Part shown: positions 43,200-51,327 of the stretch, in pieces | Layout: the number at the start of each line of letters is the position of its first letter | How positions within the stretch are numbered: the first letter of the stretch is position 1 | NCBI GenBank assembly: GCA_036266995.1 | Contig: DATAWX010000172.1 | Span: 1-64,000 of the forward strand | Length of the DNA stretch: 64,000 bases | DNA from: GCA-003244245 sp036266995 | Lineage (GTDB): Bacteria; Actinomycetota; Actinomycetes; Mycobacteriales; Pseudonocardiaceae | Direction of reading: 5' to 3' | The notes under the pieces: generated by a model | Seen by the model: the letters and a program-made list of their open reading frames with translations, nothing else | What the model was told of the DNA's origin: nothing | Databases searched by the model: none | Position numbers and translations under genes: made by a program

Positions 43200-43781
43200 T
43201 CACGACTTTGTCGTGCAGGATGGTAGTTGACGGCCCGGAGACGAAGGCGATGTTGCGGTATTTTCCACTATTTGAGGATAGGGGGTGATGTTTCCACCAT
43301 TCTCCCGTGAGAGTAGTGCGTTAAGGCCTATCGCGGTGTCGTAGTCGGGCATTTCGATCGTTGCGGTTGAGAATCGGATGACGTAGTTTCCCTCTGTGTA
43401 TTCGATGAGGGTCCGGTAGAGAGACGTACAATGATTTCTGTTGAGGAAAACCTGGACGTCGCCGTCGGAGTAGGCGGCGCAGTTTTTGTCGGGTCGCGCG
43501 TCGAGCTTAATGGGATGGCCGCCCATGCGTCGCAGACGAGCTGTCGCTTTGACTGCGTCATCGTCGCCCTTGATTCGGATTTCAATCTGACCCCGTGGCG
43601 ACCCAGTGCTGATACTGAACTCATCAACCGCACTGACCGATGCAGCGTCGCTTACACCGCCACCGACGAGCGCCGACAGCACGAGGGTCACGGCCGCGGC
43701 GGCGGTCTGCTTCCTGCAATCGGCTTCGATCCATACAGGGTTGCCATCTATCGTGACCCAGTGCCCCCGGAAGCACCCCAC
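43200..43781 (-). CDS. Putative secreted or membrane-anchored protein, unknown
   Basis: A 193-residue frame with a hydrophobic segment (TAAAAVTLVLSALVGGGVSDA, about 26-46), then a soluble domain with two Cys (KNCAAYSDGD and NRNHCTSLYRTLIEY) and mixed strands. The start is uncertain, as a start shortly before the hydrophobic segment would give a normal signal peptide. The C-terminus is Ser/Pro-rich. GC content is lower than the chromosome average. Not recognised. Confidence 0.5.
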   Translation of the reverse strand: MGCFRGHWVTIDGNPVWIEADCRKQTAAAAVTLVLSALVGGGVSDAASVSAVDEFSISTGSPRGQIEIRIKGDDDAVKATARLRRMGGHPIKLDARPDKNCAAYSDGDVQVFLNRNHCTSLYRTLIEYTEGNYVIRFSTATIEMPDYDTAIGLNALLSRENGGNITPYPQIVENTATSPSSPGRQLPSCTTKS

Positions 43782-44495
43782 TTTGCATTCCCCAACTCCC
43801 CGAACACGTTCCTTGGCACTAAGGCGCCCATAAACTGTGCCGCTGAGTTATTTGAGCAACCTCACGTGAAGGTTGATACATAATCCATCCGTTTGGAGGA
43901 TTCGCCAACTGCCCGGACAGCGGTTAAAGCGGACAAATGCGATTTCGTGGGCGAGCTGACCTCTGCCGCGTGGTCCATCAGGTTGGATCTTGGGGCACTA
44001 CCGAACGGCGACGCGGGTGGATCGGCCGGTGCCCTGCACGGCGTGGTGCCCTGGTGCTGCTGGTCGTCGCGGTGTGGCCGGCGAATGCACAACTGCGCCG
44101 GTGGCCGGGTCAACGATCCGGCACCGCCAGTGATGGCTTCTCAGGTCGGTTGCCCGGCCACGGTCCAGGTCACCTTCGGTCAGCGGACGGGTGATCACGT
44201 CAGTGGACGTTAGGTGAGGGTCCGGCGGTCCGGCACCGCTATCCGAAGCACTAAGTACCATCCGGCGAGCTGTCGGGGAACTAGCCGACGCCACCGCCGA
44301 ACTCATCGAAGCTGGCCGCGACCGGCCGGGACAGCGCCCCTACTGGCGTGATGGGTGATAAGTCCATCGGCTTACGTTAGGTAGCTGTCCCTTGTGGGCT
44401 TGATCGCAATCCCCTGGTCGACGGTCGGACGTCGCTTGTTCATCTTCGGACCGCAGCGTCTACCCAGTGGAATCCGAGTGAGCGGAAGGAATTTC
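43782..44495. other. 714-base region with at most a gene remnant
   Basis: No full gene supported. At 44233-44358 on the plus strand an open stretch without a start codon encodes LSEALSTIRRAVGELADATA, then ELIEAGRDRPGQRPYWRDG and a stop. This is a well-formed helical sequence that looks like the end of a small protein whose 5' part was lost. Its stop is 138 bases before the restriction-modification gene start. Confidence 0.35.
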
Positions 44496-47093
44496 GTGGT
44501 CGCGGGACTGACGCTGGTATGTCCCGTGCGGGGACGGCTGAAGGCGAAGGCCAAGAGCGCGGATGGGCTCCGCCCAAGCGAGGAACGCCTTCGCGTCGAT
44601 GCCATTCGTCACCTGGTGGACCGAGGATATCCGAAGGAGAACATCTGGGTCGAGGCGGTGATCAAGCGCTTCGGCAACAGTGGGCGCAACAGCTTCCGCG
44701 CGGATATGGCCGTGCTCGACGTTCCGGTCAGCACCGTGTCAGACGATCCCGATGATCTGCTTGAGCACGCGGTCCTGCTGGGCGAGGTGAAGCGGGACAA
44801 CGCGAATGCGGACACCGCGAAGGCTTTCCAGGTCCGCCCCATGCTCGACTTCGCAACCCTAAGCGATTGTGTAGCACTGTACTGGGACGACATCGAGCAG
44901 CGCGTCTACTGGTACGAGCAGCGTCGTGGGCGCAAGCATCCCCACGACGGACCGCTTGCGGACCTGCCGGGATACGGGAACAAGCCGCACACCACGAAGC
45001 TGACTTTAGCGACGATCGACTCGGACAAACCGCTACTGGGCGTCTTTACCAGGATCGAGGACATCCTTCATTCCGCGTCAATCGGCCCGCAGAAGCGGTT
45101 CAACGTGATGCTCCAACTTCTGCTAGCGAAGCTCCACGACGAGCACCAGAACGTCGGCAAGCCGAATAAACCTCTGGTCACCCAAGATTTCGCCGCACTG
45201 GAGACCGACCCCGTCGCGGCAAAAGACGCTATGGACGACCTGCTTCAGAAAGCACTCAAGTACTACCAGTCGTTCCTCCCAGAAAATGTCTCCACCAAGC
45301 TGCCGATCACGGCCGAGACCCTGGTAGAGGTGACACGCGTCCTTGCGCCCATCAAGGTCGTATCGATGGAGCAGCGGGTTATCCAAGACTTCTACATGTA
45401 CTTCGCCCGCCACATCTACAAGTGGGACCTCGCGCAGTACTTCACACCCACGAGCGTCACAGAGTTCATCGTGGAGGTATTGAACCCACGGCCCTTCGAA
45501 CACGTGAAAGATCCGGCATGTGGCAGTGCCGATTTCCTGACCTCAGCGTTTCGACGCGGGCATGCTCAGGGTTGGCACGACTACGCGAGCAGCATCCACG
45601 GCAGCGATGTGTCACTCGAAGCCACACAAGTCGCGGTATTGAACATGATCCTCAACGGCGATGGAAAGACGAACATCACGCGCGAGGACTCGCTGTTGAA
45701 AATTAACTCCCAAGAGGAGTCCGTTGATGTTGTGATCTGCAACCCTCCCTTCGGTACAAAAATTGTCGAGCGCAAGCCTGCAACGCTCAGCAACTTCGAT
45801 CTCGGATGCGAGTGGAAGCCCGGCGAAAAGGGAGGGATCACGCAAAGAGGTCGACCGCTTGATTCTCAAGAGTGCGGAATACTGTTCGCTGAAGCGTGCG
45901 TTCGCCTATTGCGGGCCAGTCCACAAGGAAGGTTCGCCCTAGTCGTTCCTAACGGGTATCTGGGCAATCGTTCAGGCAGGTACGTCAACCTTCGCGAGTG
46001 GCTCCTACGGCACTGCCGCATCGCAGCGATCGCGGCACTCCCTCGGTTCGCGTTCAAGAGTTCCGGTGCGGACGTGTCCGCCAGCGTGATCTTCTGCGAG
46101 AAGCGCGAGATCCCCCTGGCGGACGCTCGCGATTCCGAGGAGTTCGATATCAGCATTGAGGTAGTTGACCGAGTCGGTTGGAATCTCAAGGCCAAGCAGG
46201 CCGAACCCGTATTCCGTCGTGATCCTAAGGACGGGACGCGACTTGTTGACGACTCCGGGGATCTCATCCTCGACAGCGACTTCTCCGACGTGCTCGCTCG
46301 CATCCGATCTAGCGACGCTGTCCAGGACTTTCCGTGGCTCGTGCAGGATCTGGAGGACCTGCCGGTGAGCAGCTCGCCGGGCTGGTCGATCTCTTCGACT
46401 GACGTCACTACTGACCCACACCTCACCTTGGACCCCAAGCGTCATTGTCGAAAGTTCCGCGAAATCCGTGCGGAGATCGAAACCAAGGCGCACTTCCGAC
46501 TCACTGACGTGGTCACGCCCATCCCGGAGGGATTCACCAGCAGCGGTGAGCGGTCGACAATTGACCAGGAAAAAATCTACCGTCACATCGAGATCACCGA
46601 TGTCGGCATCGGTACCTACCGCTGGCAGAAAAGACGGGGATGGGAGTTGCCGTCGCGGGCGAAGCATCACGCCGAGTCTGGCGACCTCTACCTGGGCTCA
46701 ATCTGGAGCAGCGTGACGAAATGGTGCCTGATCGGCCAGGAGTGCCCTGACACGGTGGTCACCAACGGCCTACACCGATTGCGCATCCGTGAGGAACACC
46801 AGGATCTACTGCTTGACCTCGTGGTGGGCCTCTGCTCTGAAGCGTATGCAACGCAAATGCGCGGGCTGGCACGAGGGTCCGACGGCCTCGCGGAGATCCC
46901 GGAAGAAGACATGGCTGAGGTCATCCTGCCCCGGATCGAGGACCACGCCGTCCGGGCAGAGATGCAGCCATTCGTCGATCAGCTACTGGCCGGGTTCACA
47001 AGCGTAGAGGCCAAGGTATCCGCTCTCGTTCAGGCGGGACAGGTGACGATTCCGTTACCAGCCCCGCGCCCGGAGCACACATCAATCATCTGA
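44496..47093 (+). CDS. Single-chain restriction-modification enzyme (nuclease-methylase-specificity fusion, type IIG-like)
   Basis: About 865 residues from GTG 44496 (GGAAGGA upstream; an open frame from GTG 44394 is possible). The N-terminus carries a PD-(D/E)xK nuclease: FRADMAVLD then LLGEVKRDN (D...ExK, about 70-115). The middle is an N6-adenine methylase with VKDPACGSADFLTSAF (SAM motif I) and VVICNPPFGTKI (catalytic NPPF). The C-terminal 200 residues resemble an HsdS-type target recognition domain (RHIEITDVGIG, EEDMAEVILPRI). All functions are in one chain and no separate R or S gene adjoins it. It would methylate or cut one specific site. Confidence 0.85.
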   Translation: MVAGLTLVCPVRGRLKAKAKSADGLRPSEERLRVDAIRHLVDRGYPKENIWVEAVIKRFGNSGRNSFRADMAVLDVPVSTVSDDPDDLLEHAVLLGEVKRDNANADTAKAFQVRPMLDFATLSDCVALYWDDIEQRVYWYEQRRGRKHPHDGPLADLPGYGNKPHTTKLTLATIDSDKPLLGVFTRIEDILHSASIGPQKRFNVMLQLLLAKLHDEHQNVGKPNKPLVTQDFAALETDPVAAKDAMDDLLQKALKYYQSFLPENVSTKLPITAETLVEVTRVLAPIKVVSMEQRVIQDFYMYFARHIYKWDLAQYFTPTSVTEFIVEVLNPRPFEHVKDPACGSADFLTSAFRRGHAQGWHDYASSIHGSDVSLEATQVAVLNMILNGDGKTNITREDSLLKINSQEESVDVVICNPPFGTKIVERKPATLSNFDLGCEWKPGEKGGITQRGRPLDSQECGILFAEACVRLLRASPQGRFALVVPNGYLGNRSGRYVNLREWLLRHCRIAAIAALPRFAFKSSGADVSASVIFCEKREIPLADARDSEEFDISIEVVDRVGWNLKAKQAEPVFRRDPKDGTRLVDDSGDLILDSDFSDVLARIRSSDAVQDFPWLVQDLEDLPVSSSPGWSISSTDVTTDPHLTLDPKRHCRKFREIRAEIETKAHFRLTDVVTPIPEGFTSSGERSTIDQEKIYRHIEITDVGIGTYRWQKRRGWELPSRAKHHAESGDLYLGSIWSSVTKWCLIGQECPDTVVTNGLHRLRIREEHQDLLLDLVVGLCSEAYATQMRGLARGSDGLAEIPEEDMAEVILPRIEDHAVRAEMQPFVDQLLAGFTSVEAKVSALVQAGQVTIPLPAPRPEHTSII

Positions 47094-47242
47094 TGAACGG
47101 CGGGAGGCCCACCGGCAACCCAACTCGTGCAATCGGCCGGCGCCGTCCTTAATTGCCCCGCGGTGAGGTAGCGGGTGAGTTGGGCGGAGAAGGTCGGCCC
47201 ATCGTCAGCCGGGGCACGCTCGAACCCCACCGCAGGCCGGAC

Positions 47243-47443
47243 TCACTGGGCGATGGTTTCCGGTAACGGCGGGATCATTCCCGCTGGTGGGGGGTCGGCG
47301 AGCGCCCGGATTCGCCGCTGGAGTTCTTCGATCAGCTCATCGTTCGCGGTGTTCGCACCACGGTCGGCGTTGTCCATGAACAGCTTGGCGAGCGCTTCAC
47401 CGGGGGTGAGGGGCCGATCGGGGGAAGCGGGTACTAGCGGCAT
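47243..47443 (-). CDS. Small acidic protein, last gene of XRE operon
   Basis: 66 residues from the ATG at 47443. It has a helical stretch (LTPGEALAKLFMDNADRGAN, then DELIEELQRRIRALAD) and a Pro-rich end. It overlaps the preceding gene by 10 bases. Unknown function; its consistent coupling to the other small genes suggests a shared complex or pathway. Confidence 0.6.
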   Translation of the reverse strand: MPLVPASPDRPLTPGEALAKLFMDNADRGANTANDELIEELQRRIRALADPPPAGMIPPLPETIAQ

Positions 47444-47625
47444 CGTTGGCCGCCTAGGTATTGTTCCAGCGCGGCGGTACGGCGCAGCGTGCACACCAGC
47501 CCAGCGCAGTCCCAGCCGGTGGGTACGTGGCAGACCGGGCAGGGCACCGTGCTGGTGACGAACTCCTGCACGAGTTGATCCAGCGGACTCAGCGGCAGGA
47601 ACGGCCCGAGCGGTGGCGCACTCAC
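47434..47625 (-). CDS. Small zinc-ribbon-like protein
   Basis: 63 residues starting at GTG 47625, within the stop of the previous gene (4-base overlap). It contains CPVCHVPTGWDCAGLVC, which has the Cys spacing of a short zinc-binding knuckle, similar to the zaf-BED-like C-P-x-C-x-x-x-x-G-x-x-C pattern in many small actinobacterial proteins. Unknown function. Confidence 0.65.
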   Translation of the reverse strand: MSAPPLGPFLPLSPLDQLVQEFVTSTVPCPVCHVPTGWDCAGLVCTLRRTAALEQYLGGQRCR

Positions 47626-47855
47626 CCCAACCACTTGATCAACACGTCGCGGAGTTGGGTCGCCGCGTCCTCGTCCAGCGTCAACAGGCACGAGCCATCG
47701 AGATGACAATCAAGCTCGATCAGACCACCCCGCTGGCGCGCCACCACGTTGGCGAAGCCCAGAGCGCCCTGGTGCACTGAACACGACGCGTGGAGCACCA
47801 CCCTGCGGCGGTCGATGGTCGGCTGCGTCCCTGGTGGCTGATCTGGTGCGTTCAC
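47622..47855 (-). CDS. Small protein, second gene of XRE operon
   Basis: 77 residues with VVLHASCSVHQGALGFANVV, then GLIELDCHLDGSCLLTLDED and a short helix (ATQLRDVLIKWLG). Three Cys. It begins 27 bases after the XRE/TPR gene and overlaps the next gene by 4 bases. Not recognised, but this size and position (directly after a TPR-type XRE regulator) recurs in actinobacterial accessory regions. Confidence 0.65.
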   Translation of the reverse strand: MNAPDQPPGTQPTIDRRRVVLHASCSVHQGALGFANVVARQRGGLIELDCHLDGSCLLTLDEDAATQLRDVLIKWLG

Positions 47856-47882
47856 CTAGCAGACAATGCGGCGAAGATCGCG

Positions 47883-49139
47883 CTAGTTGTTCACACTCCG
47901 TGGACGACCCTGGCCGCCGACACCGAAGCGATTGCGCAAGCTGTCCAGCTCCCACACTCGCCGCCGTGCCCGCCGGTCCAGGGTGAGCACCAGATCCCGG
48001 GCGATCGGATCGTTACGAATCCGGGTGGGGGCGATTCGATCGGCGGTGTCCAGGTGCCGGATCGCCTCGTTGTCCCTGTCGCCCTCGGCCTGCGCCCAGG
48101 ATCGTGCGAGATCGAAGTGCAGCGCCGCGATGCGGTCCTTGCTGCCGAGGGTGTTTAGGTCGATCGGCTCCCGCTCGACGCGCTCCGCAACCGCCGGCCC
48201 TTGCCCGAGTTCCGCGCCAACGGCGACGCGCCAGACGTTGACGTTGGTGGGTCCGAAGTGCTGCTGCAATCCGTTGCGCTCACCGGTGAGCAGGGCAATC
48301 CGGCTGGCCTCGTCGAGCCGGTCGGCAGCGGCAGCGGCATCGCTGTCCCGGGCCGCGAAGTGGGCACCCATGAGGTGCAGCAGCCCGAACGTCTCGGCGC
48401 CGAGGGTGTCACCGTCTCGGATGGCGGTCAGCTGCTGCGCATCATCGAGCGCGCGGTCCAGCATCCGTACCGCGCGTTGCCGGCCGCCAGTGCGTGCCAC
48501 CGAAGGCGCCCGGGCGAACATCGCGAACGCCTCCAGCTCGGGCCGTTCGGAGATCCGGGCCGCTTCAAAGGAACGTTGTGCCGCCACCTGCGCGAGATGC
48601 ATGTAGCCAAAAGTGGTTGCCAGCACGAACGCGTGATAGGCGGTCTGAGTAAGGAGTCCAGCGGCGCGAAGCCGTTCCCGACCGTCGATGGTGGCCAAGT
48701 GAACCTGTAACTCGATCAGCACATCGTCGATGCCCTCGCCCGAGGACCGGTAGCTGGCGGTGTCCCGCAGCTCCACGGCTGATCTCGCCCAGTCGTCGAG
48801 TGCGTCCAAAGGGCGCGGTTGCAGATCGGGCACGTCGTCGAGGGTGGCCTCGTTGAGCCCGCGCTCGATCTGGGCAATCACCGTCTTGGCAAGGGCACTT
48901 TCCCGGTCTGGTGGAAGGTAGGGCTGCCCAGTTAGGTCCACTACCGAGCAGCCCAGCGCGTCGGCCAGGTCCTCGATCAGGCCGCGTCGGTTGAATCCGC
49001 GCTGCCCGTGTTCCAGCATCGACAGGTAGCCCTTGCTGATTCCGGCCAGCCCGGCCGCCACGTCCAGACTCAGCCCACGCCGAGTGCGGATCTTCCGAGC
49101 GCGCGCACCGATCGCCGACGCGTCCTCAGGGTCCACCAC
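47883..49139 (-). CDS. XRE-family regulator with TPR-like C-terminus
   Basis: A 418-residue protein. N-terminal HTH: ARARKIRTRRGLSLDVAAGLAGISKGYLSMLEHGQRGFNRRGL (about 13-55), with the second helix and recognition helix clear. The remaining 330 residues are helical TPR-like repeats (for example LTQTAYHAFVLATTFGYMHLAQVAAQRSFEAARIS). It is the first gene of a four-gene minus-strand operon with three small proteins. It probably regulates that operon or the divergent WhiB-like gene. Confidence 0.85.
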   Translation of the reverse strand: MVDPEDASAIGARARKIRTRRGLSLDVAAGLAGISKGYLSMLEHGQRGFNRRGLIEDLADALGCSVVDLTGQPYLPPDRESALAKTVIAQIERGLNEATLDDVPDLQPRPLDALDDWARSAVELRDTASYRSSGEGIDDVLIELQVHLATIDGRERLRAAGLLTQTAYHAFVLATTFGYMHLAQVAAQRSFEAARISERPELEAFAMFARAPSVARTGGRQRAVRMLDRALDDAQQLTAIRDGDTLGAETFGLLHLMGAHFAARDSDAAAAADRLDEASRIALLTGERNGLQQHFGPTNVNVWRVAVGAELGQGPAVAERVEREPIDLNTLGSKDRIAALHFDLARSWAQAEGDRDNEAIRHLDTADRIAPTRIRNDPIARDLVLTLDRRARRRVWELDSLRNRFGVGGQGRPRSVNN

Positions 49140-49251
49140 AGCCCCCTCTCCACAGACCCCTCACCGATGCTCCCGGGAGCTACCCCGGGGCGGAACCTCC
49201 GGCGAGGAGGTGCAACTCCAGGCTACTGCTCACCGGGGGACACTGAACGTC

Positions 49252-49551
49252 GTGGATGTTGACGGTGCGTTACTGCCGCTCCGCGAGATCCTCACCGACC
49301 TCCCGCAGTTGACCGGCGCCGCGTGCATCGGACGCCACGAAATGTTCGACCCGGTGATCGGCAACGGCAACCAGTACCGGCGGCAGGAACAAATCCGGCT
49401 GGCGGAAGCCGCGCGACTCTGCGCCGGATGCCCGGTGATCCAACGGTGCACCAGCGTCACCGTGGCCGTCACCGTGGCGGACGTTCGGAACTTCCAGACG
49501 CCGCGTCCCTCGATGCCGCCACCGCCCGGCGTGCTCCCCTTGGCGAAATGA
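49252..49551 (+). CDS. WhiB-like protein lacking the GVWGG turn
   Basis: 99 residues from GTG 49252. The iron-sulfur cluster cysteines are present: GAACIGRHEMFDP (first Cys), then RLCAGCPVIQRC (C-x-x-C-x-x-x-x-x-C), with the usual acidic FDP after the first. After the last Cys, the conserved G-V-W-G-G turn and basic helix of Wbl regulators are absent, replaced by TVAVTVADVRNF and a Pro-rich end. It may bind a cluster but not act as a normal sigma-factor-binding regulator, or the 3' end may have been replaced. Divergent from the XRE operon. Confidence 0.65.
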   Translation: MDVDGALLPLREILTDLPQLTGAACIGRHEMFDPVIGNGNQYRRQEQIRLAEAARLCAGCPVIQRCTSVTVAVTVADVRNFQTPRPSMPPPPGVLPLAK

Positions 49552-49885
49552 GACCGTTGCCGGGCACTATTCCGAATCCGGTGGACGAAATGCGCCCGAT
49601 CCGCTGCATCCGGCGGGGACGTGCTGGCGACACCCATGCTGAGCAGGCTCTTTGACGGATGACGCCCGCGCTCGCAGACCAAGGTGGTGCAGAATCGGCG
49701 GTTCGTCGGAATGTGACGCCCGTCACACGCGGTCCGGTTGACCAGCGCAAACGACATTGATTCGTACTCGGTCGGGGGCGCGGCACTGCGTTCCCCGTTG
49801 GTTCACAGGTCCGTGCGCACAGAGTTTGCCGGTAGGCACCTATACCGTCGCCGCACTAGTTCCCACGAAGAGACAAGGAGAAGTC
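49552..49885. other. 334-base intergenic region
   Basis: No supportable gene. It should contain the promoter of the small membrane-protein gene at 49886 and could hold the lost 3' part of the WhiB-like gene, but no GVWGG-type sequence is seen in any plus-strand frame. Confidence 0.4.
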
Positions 49886-50038
49886 GTGGAAGTCCTGGCG
49901 GCGGTTGTTGCGGTGATCAAGGAAGTGTTGGAGGTGGTGCGGGCCGCGTTGGCTAGTTGGCCCGTCACCGCCCGGCTGTGCGTCATCCTCGTCGTGGTTG
50001 CCGCCACGACGTGCACCACTGGATTAGTACTCCGCTAA
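49886..50038 (+). CDS. 50-residue single-pass membrane peptide
   Basis: GTG start with ACAAGGAGAAGTC upstream. The product has an amphipathic start (VEVLAAVVAVIKEVLEVVRA) and a C-terminal membrane helix (LCVILVVVAATTCTTGLVL). It is too small to assign. It could be an accessory subunit or a small regulatory membrane peptide. The strong ribosome site argues it is real. Confidence 0.6.
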   Translation: MEVLAAVVAVIKEVLEVVRAALASWPVTARLCVILVVVAATTCTTGLVLR

Positions 50039-50247
50039 CAGCGGTCACCCTAGGGCGTTCCTGACGGATCGTCCACCGACCGCGCTATCCGACTGGGATC
50101 TCCCCTGCGGGCGTCGCCGTGGGGGAGGCCCCCTATTGAGATCATGGAGCGCAGCCCTGGACGGCACAGGGGACACCGCTGCTCTCAACGATCGCGCTCG
50201 GCGGCCTGACCCGACAGTGCAACAGCAACCTGCTTGGAGATCCCGCG

Positions 50248-50937
50248 ATGACCCATGCGCAAGACAACCACGCTTCAACCGACGACTCGGATTCGTCGAA
50301 CAGATCGCCCAGAGACCACAAGCAACCCGCCCCCGCAGAAACCACTACCGATACCCATGCCGATTCCCCGCAGTCCGCCAACCCTGAGGAACGGGTCGCC
50401 TGTCTGACGCTAGTTCGCCGTTCAGTTCGAGACTGGATTGACCGCACTATCGCCGTTTTCGTCCGTTTCGTGGGGCCGCTGACTCTTCCGCTGACTATCG
50501 TAGGGATAGCAGTTCCTCCCTCACCTGCCGACCACCTGGCATTTGACAGCACGCTTCTAATAGGGGAGGCCATTTCAATCTTTGCCTGCATTTCTAGCAT
50601 AACGTTCAGTCTGGCGAAATGGCGGGGAGAGCTACTCTTTCTACTCTACGCGTTCGCCAACGCTATCGCCCTTATTCTTGTATTCGCAAGACTCGATTGG
50701 GCGCTTTCCGTACGCGATCACGGCTGCTTTACCGAGGCCCTGTCTTCACGTACGGATGCGCTATATTTTGCCGTGACGAACCTCTCCTCCGGGGGGCCCG
50801 GGAACATTTCTCCAGTGACTGCATTGTGCAAACAGTTAATCACAATTCAAGGCTCACTCGGCTATATCCTAACTACCGGCTTGCTAGCAGTTGCGGTTAG
50901 CGTCTTGATTGACAGAATGACTGCACGGCGCCCATAA
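50248..50937 (+). CDS. Membrane protein resembling a two-helix ion channel with a degenerate pore
   Basis: A 229-residue protein. It has an acidic, Ser/Thr/Asp-rich N-terminus of about 65 residues, hydrophobic helices near 70-95, 105-125 and 128-145, then a pore-like segment DALYFAVTNLSSGGPGNISPV and a final helix (LGYILTTGLLAVAVSVLI). The order helix, pore loop, helix matches Ion_trans_2-type K+ channels. However, the filter reads SSGGPGN where TxGYGD is expected, so K+ selectivity is doubtful. The DNA is less GC-rich than the surroundings. Confidence 0.65.
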   Translation: MTHAQDNHASTDDSDSSNRSPRDHKQPAPAETTTDTHADSPQSANPEERVACLTLVRRSVRDWIDRTIAVFVRFVGPLTLPLTIVGIAVPPSPADHLAFDSTLLIGEAISIFACISSITFSLAKWRGELLFLLYAFANAIALILVFARLDWALSVRDHGCFTEALSSRTDALYFAVTNLSSGGPGNISPVTALCKQLITIQGSLGYILTTGLLAVAVSVLIDRMTARRP

Positions 50938-51327
50938 CAGGTTCTGGCAGGTGCCCGCTTGTGCAGCCGGTCCTTCACTGCCCGCTGACCGGTGCGCTGG
51001 TTTGCTGGCATGATTCGGGCCTGGTCTTCCTCCAGTGTTGATCCGTGGCCTGGCCGACCCTGCGCTGGTCGGCCAGGCCACCACCAACCGCGCCGTTACG
51101 GTCACCAGCGGGGCCGGTGGCCACGTCGTCGGTGCCGGTGCCCCCGCTCCGTTGTCCCTGGAGATCCACCACGCCCGTCCCGTCCGGGACCGGTGTAGGT
51201 GTGGTGCGGCAGCGGTTACGGTGGTGGTCATGGGCCGCTGGACCTCATCTGTGAGTAGAAACACCCACTACCTGTACTCACTTAGGGGCTATACGGCTCC
51301 GAATGGCGATTAGGCGTGACGGGAGGG
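50938..51327. other. 390-base region, possible right end of the integrated element
   Basis: No gene supported; several antisense frames are low-information. A short inverted repeat, GTGAGTA (51251-51257) and TACTCAC (51275-51281), lies near the junction with the core aldo/keto reductase gene. I could not find a direct repeat matching the sequence around 41040-41150 that would define attL/attR. Confidence 0.35.
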
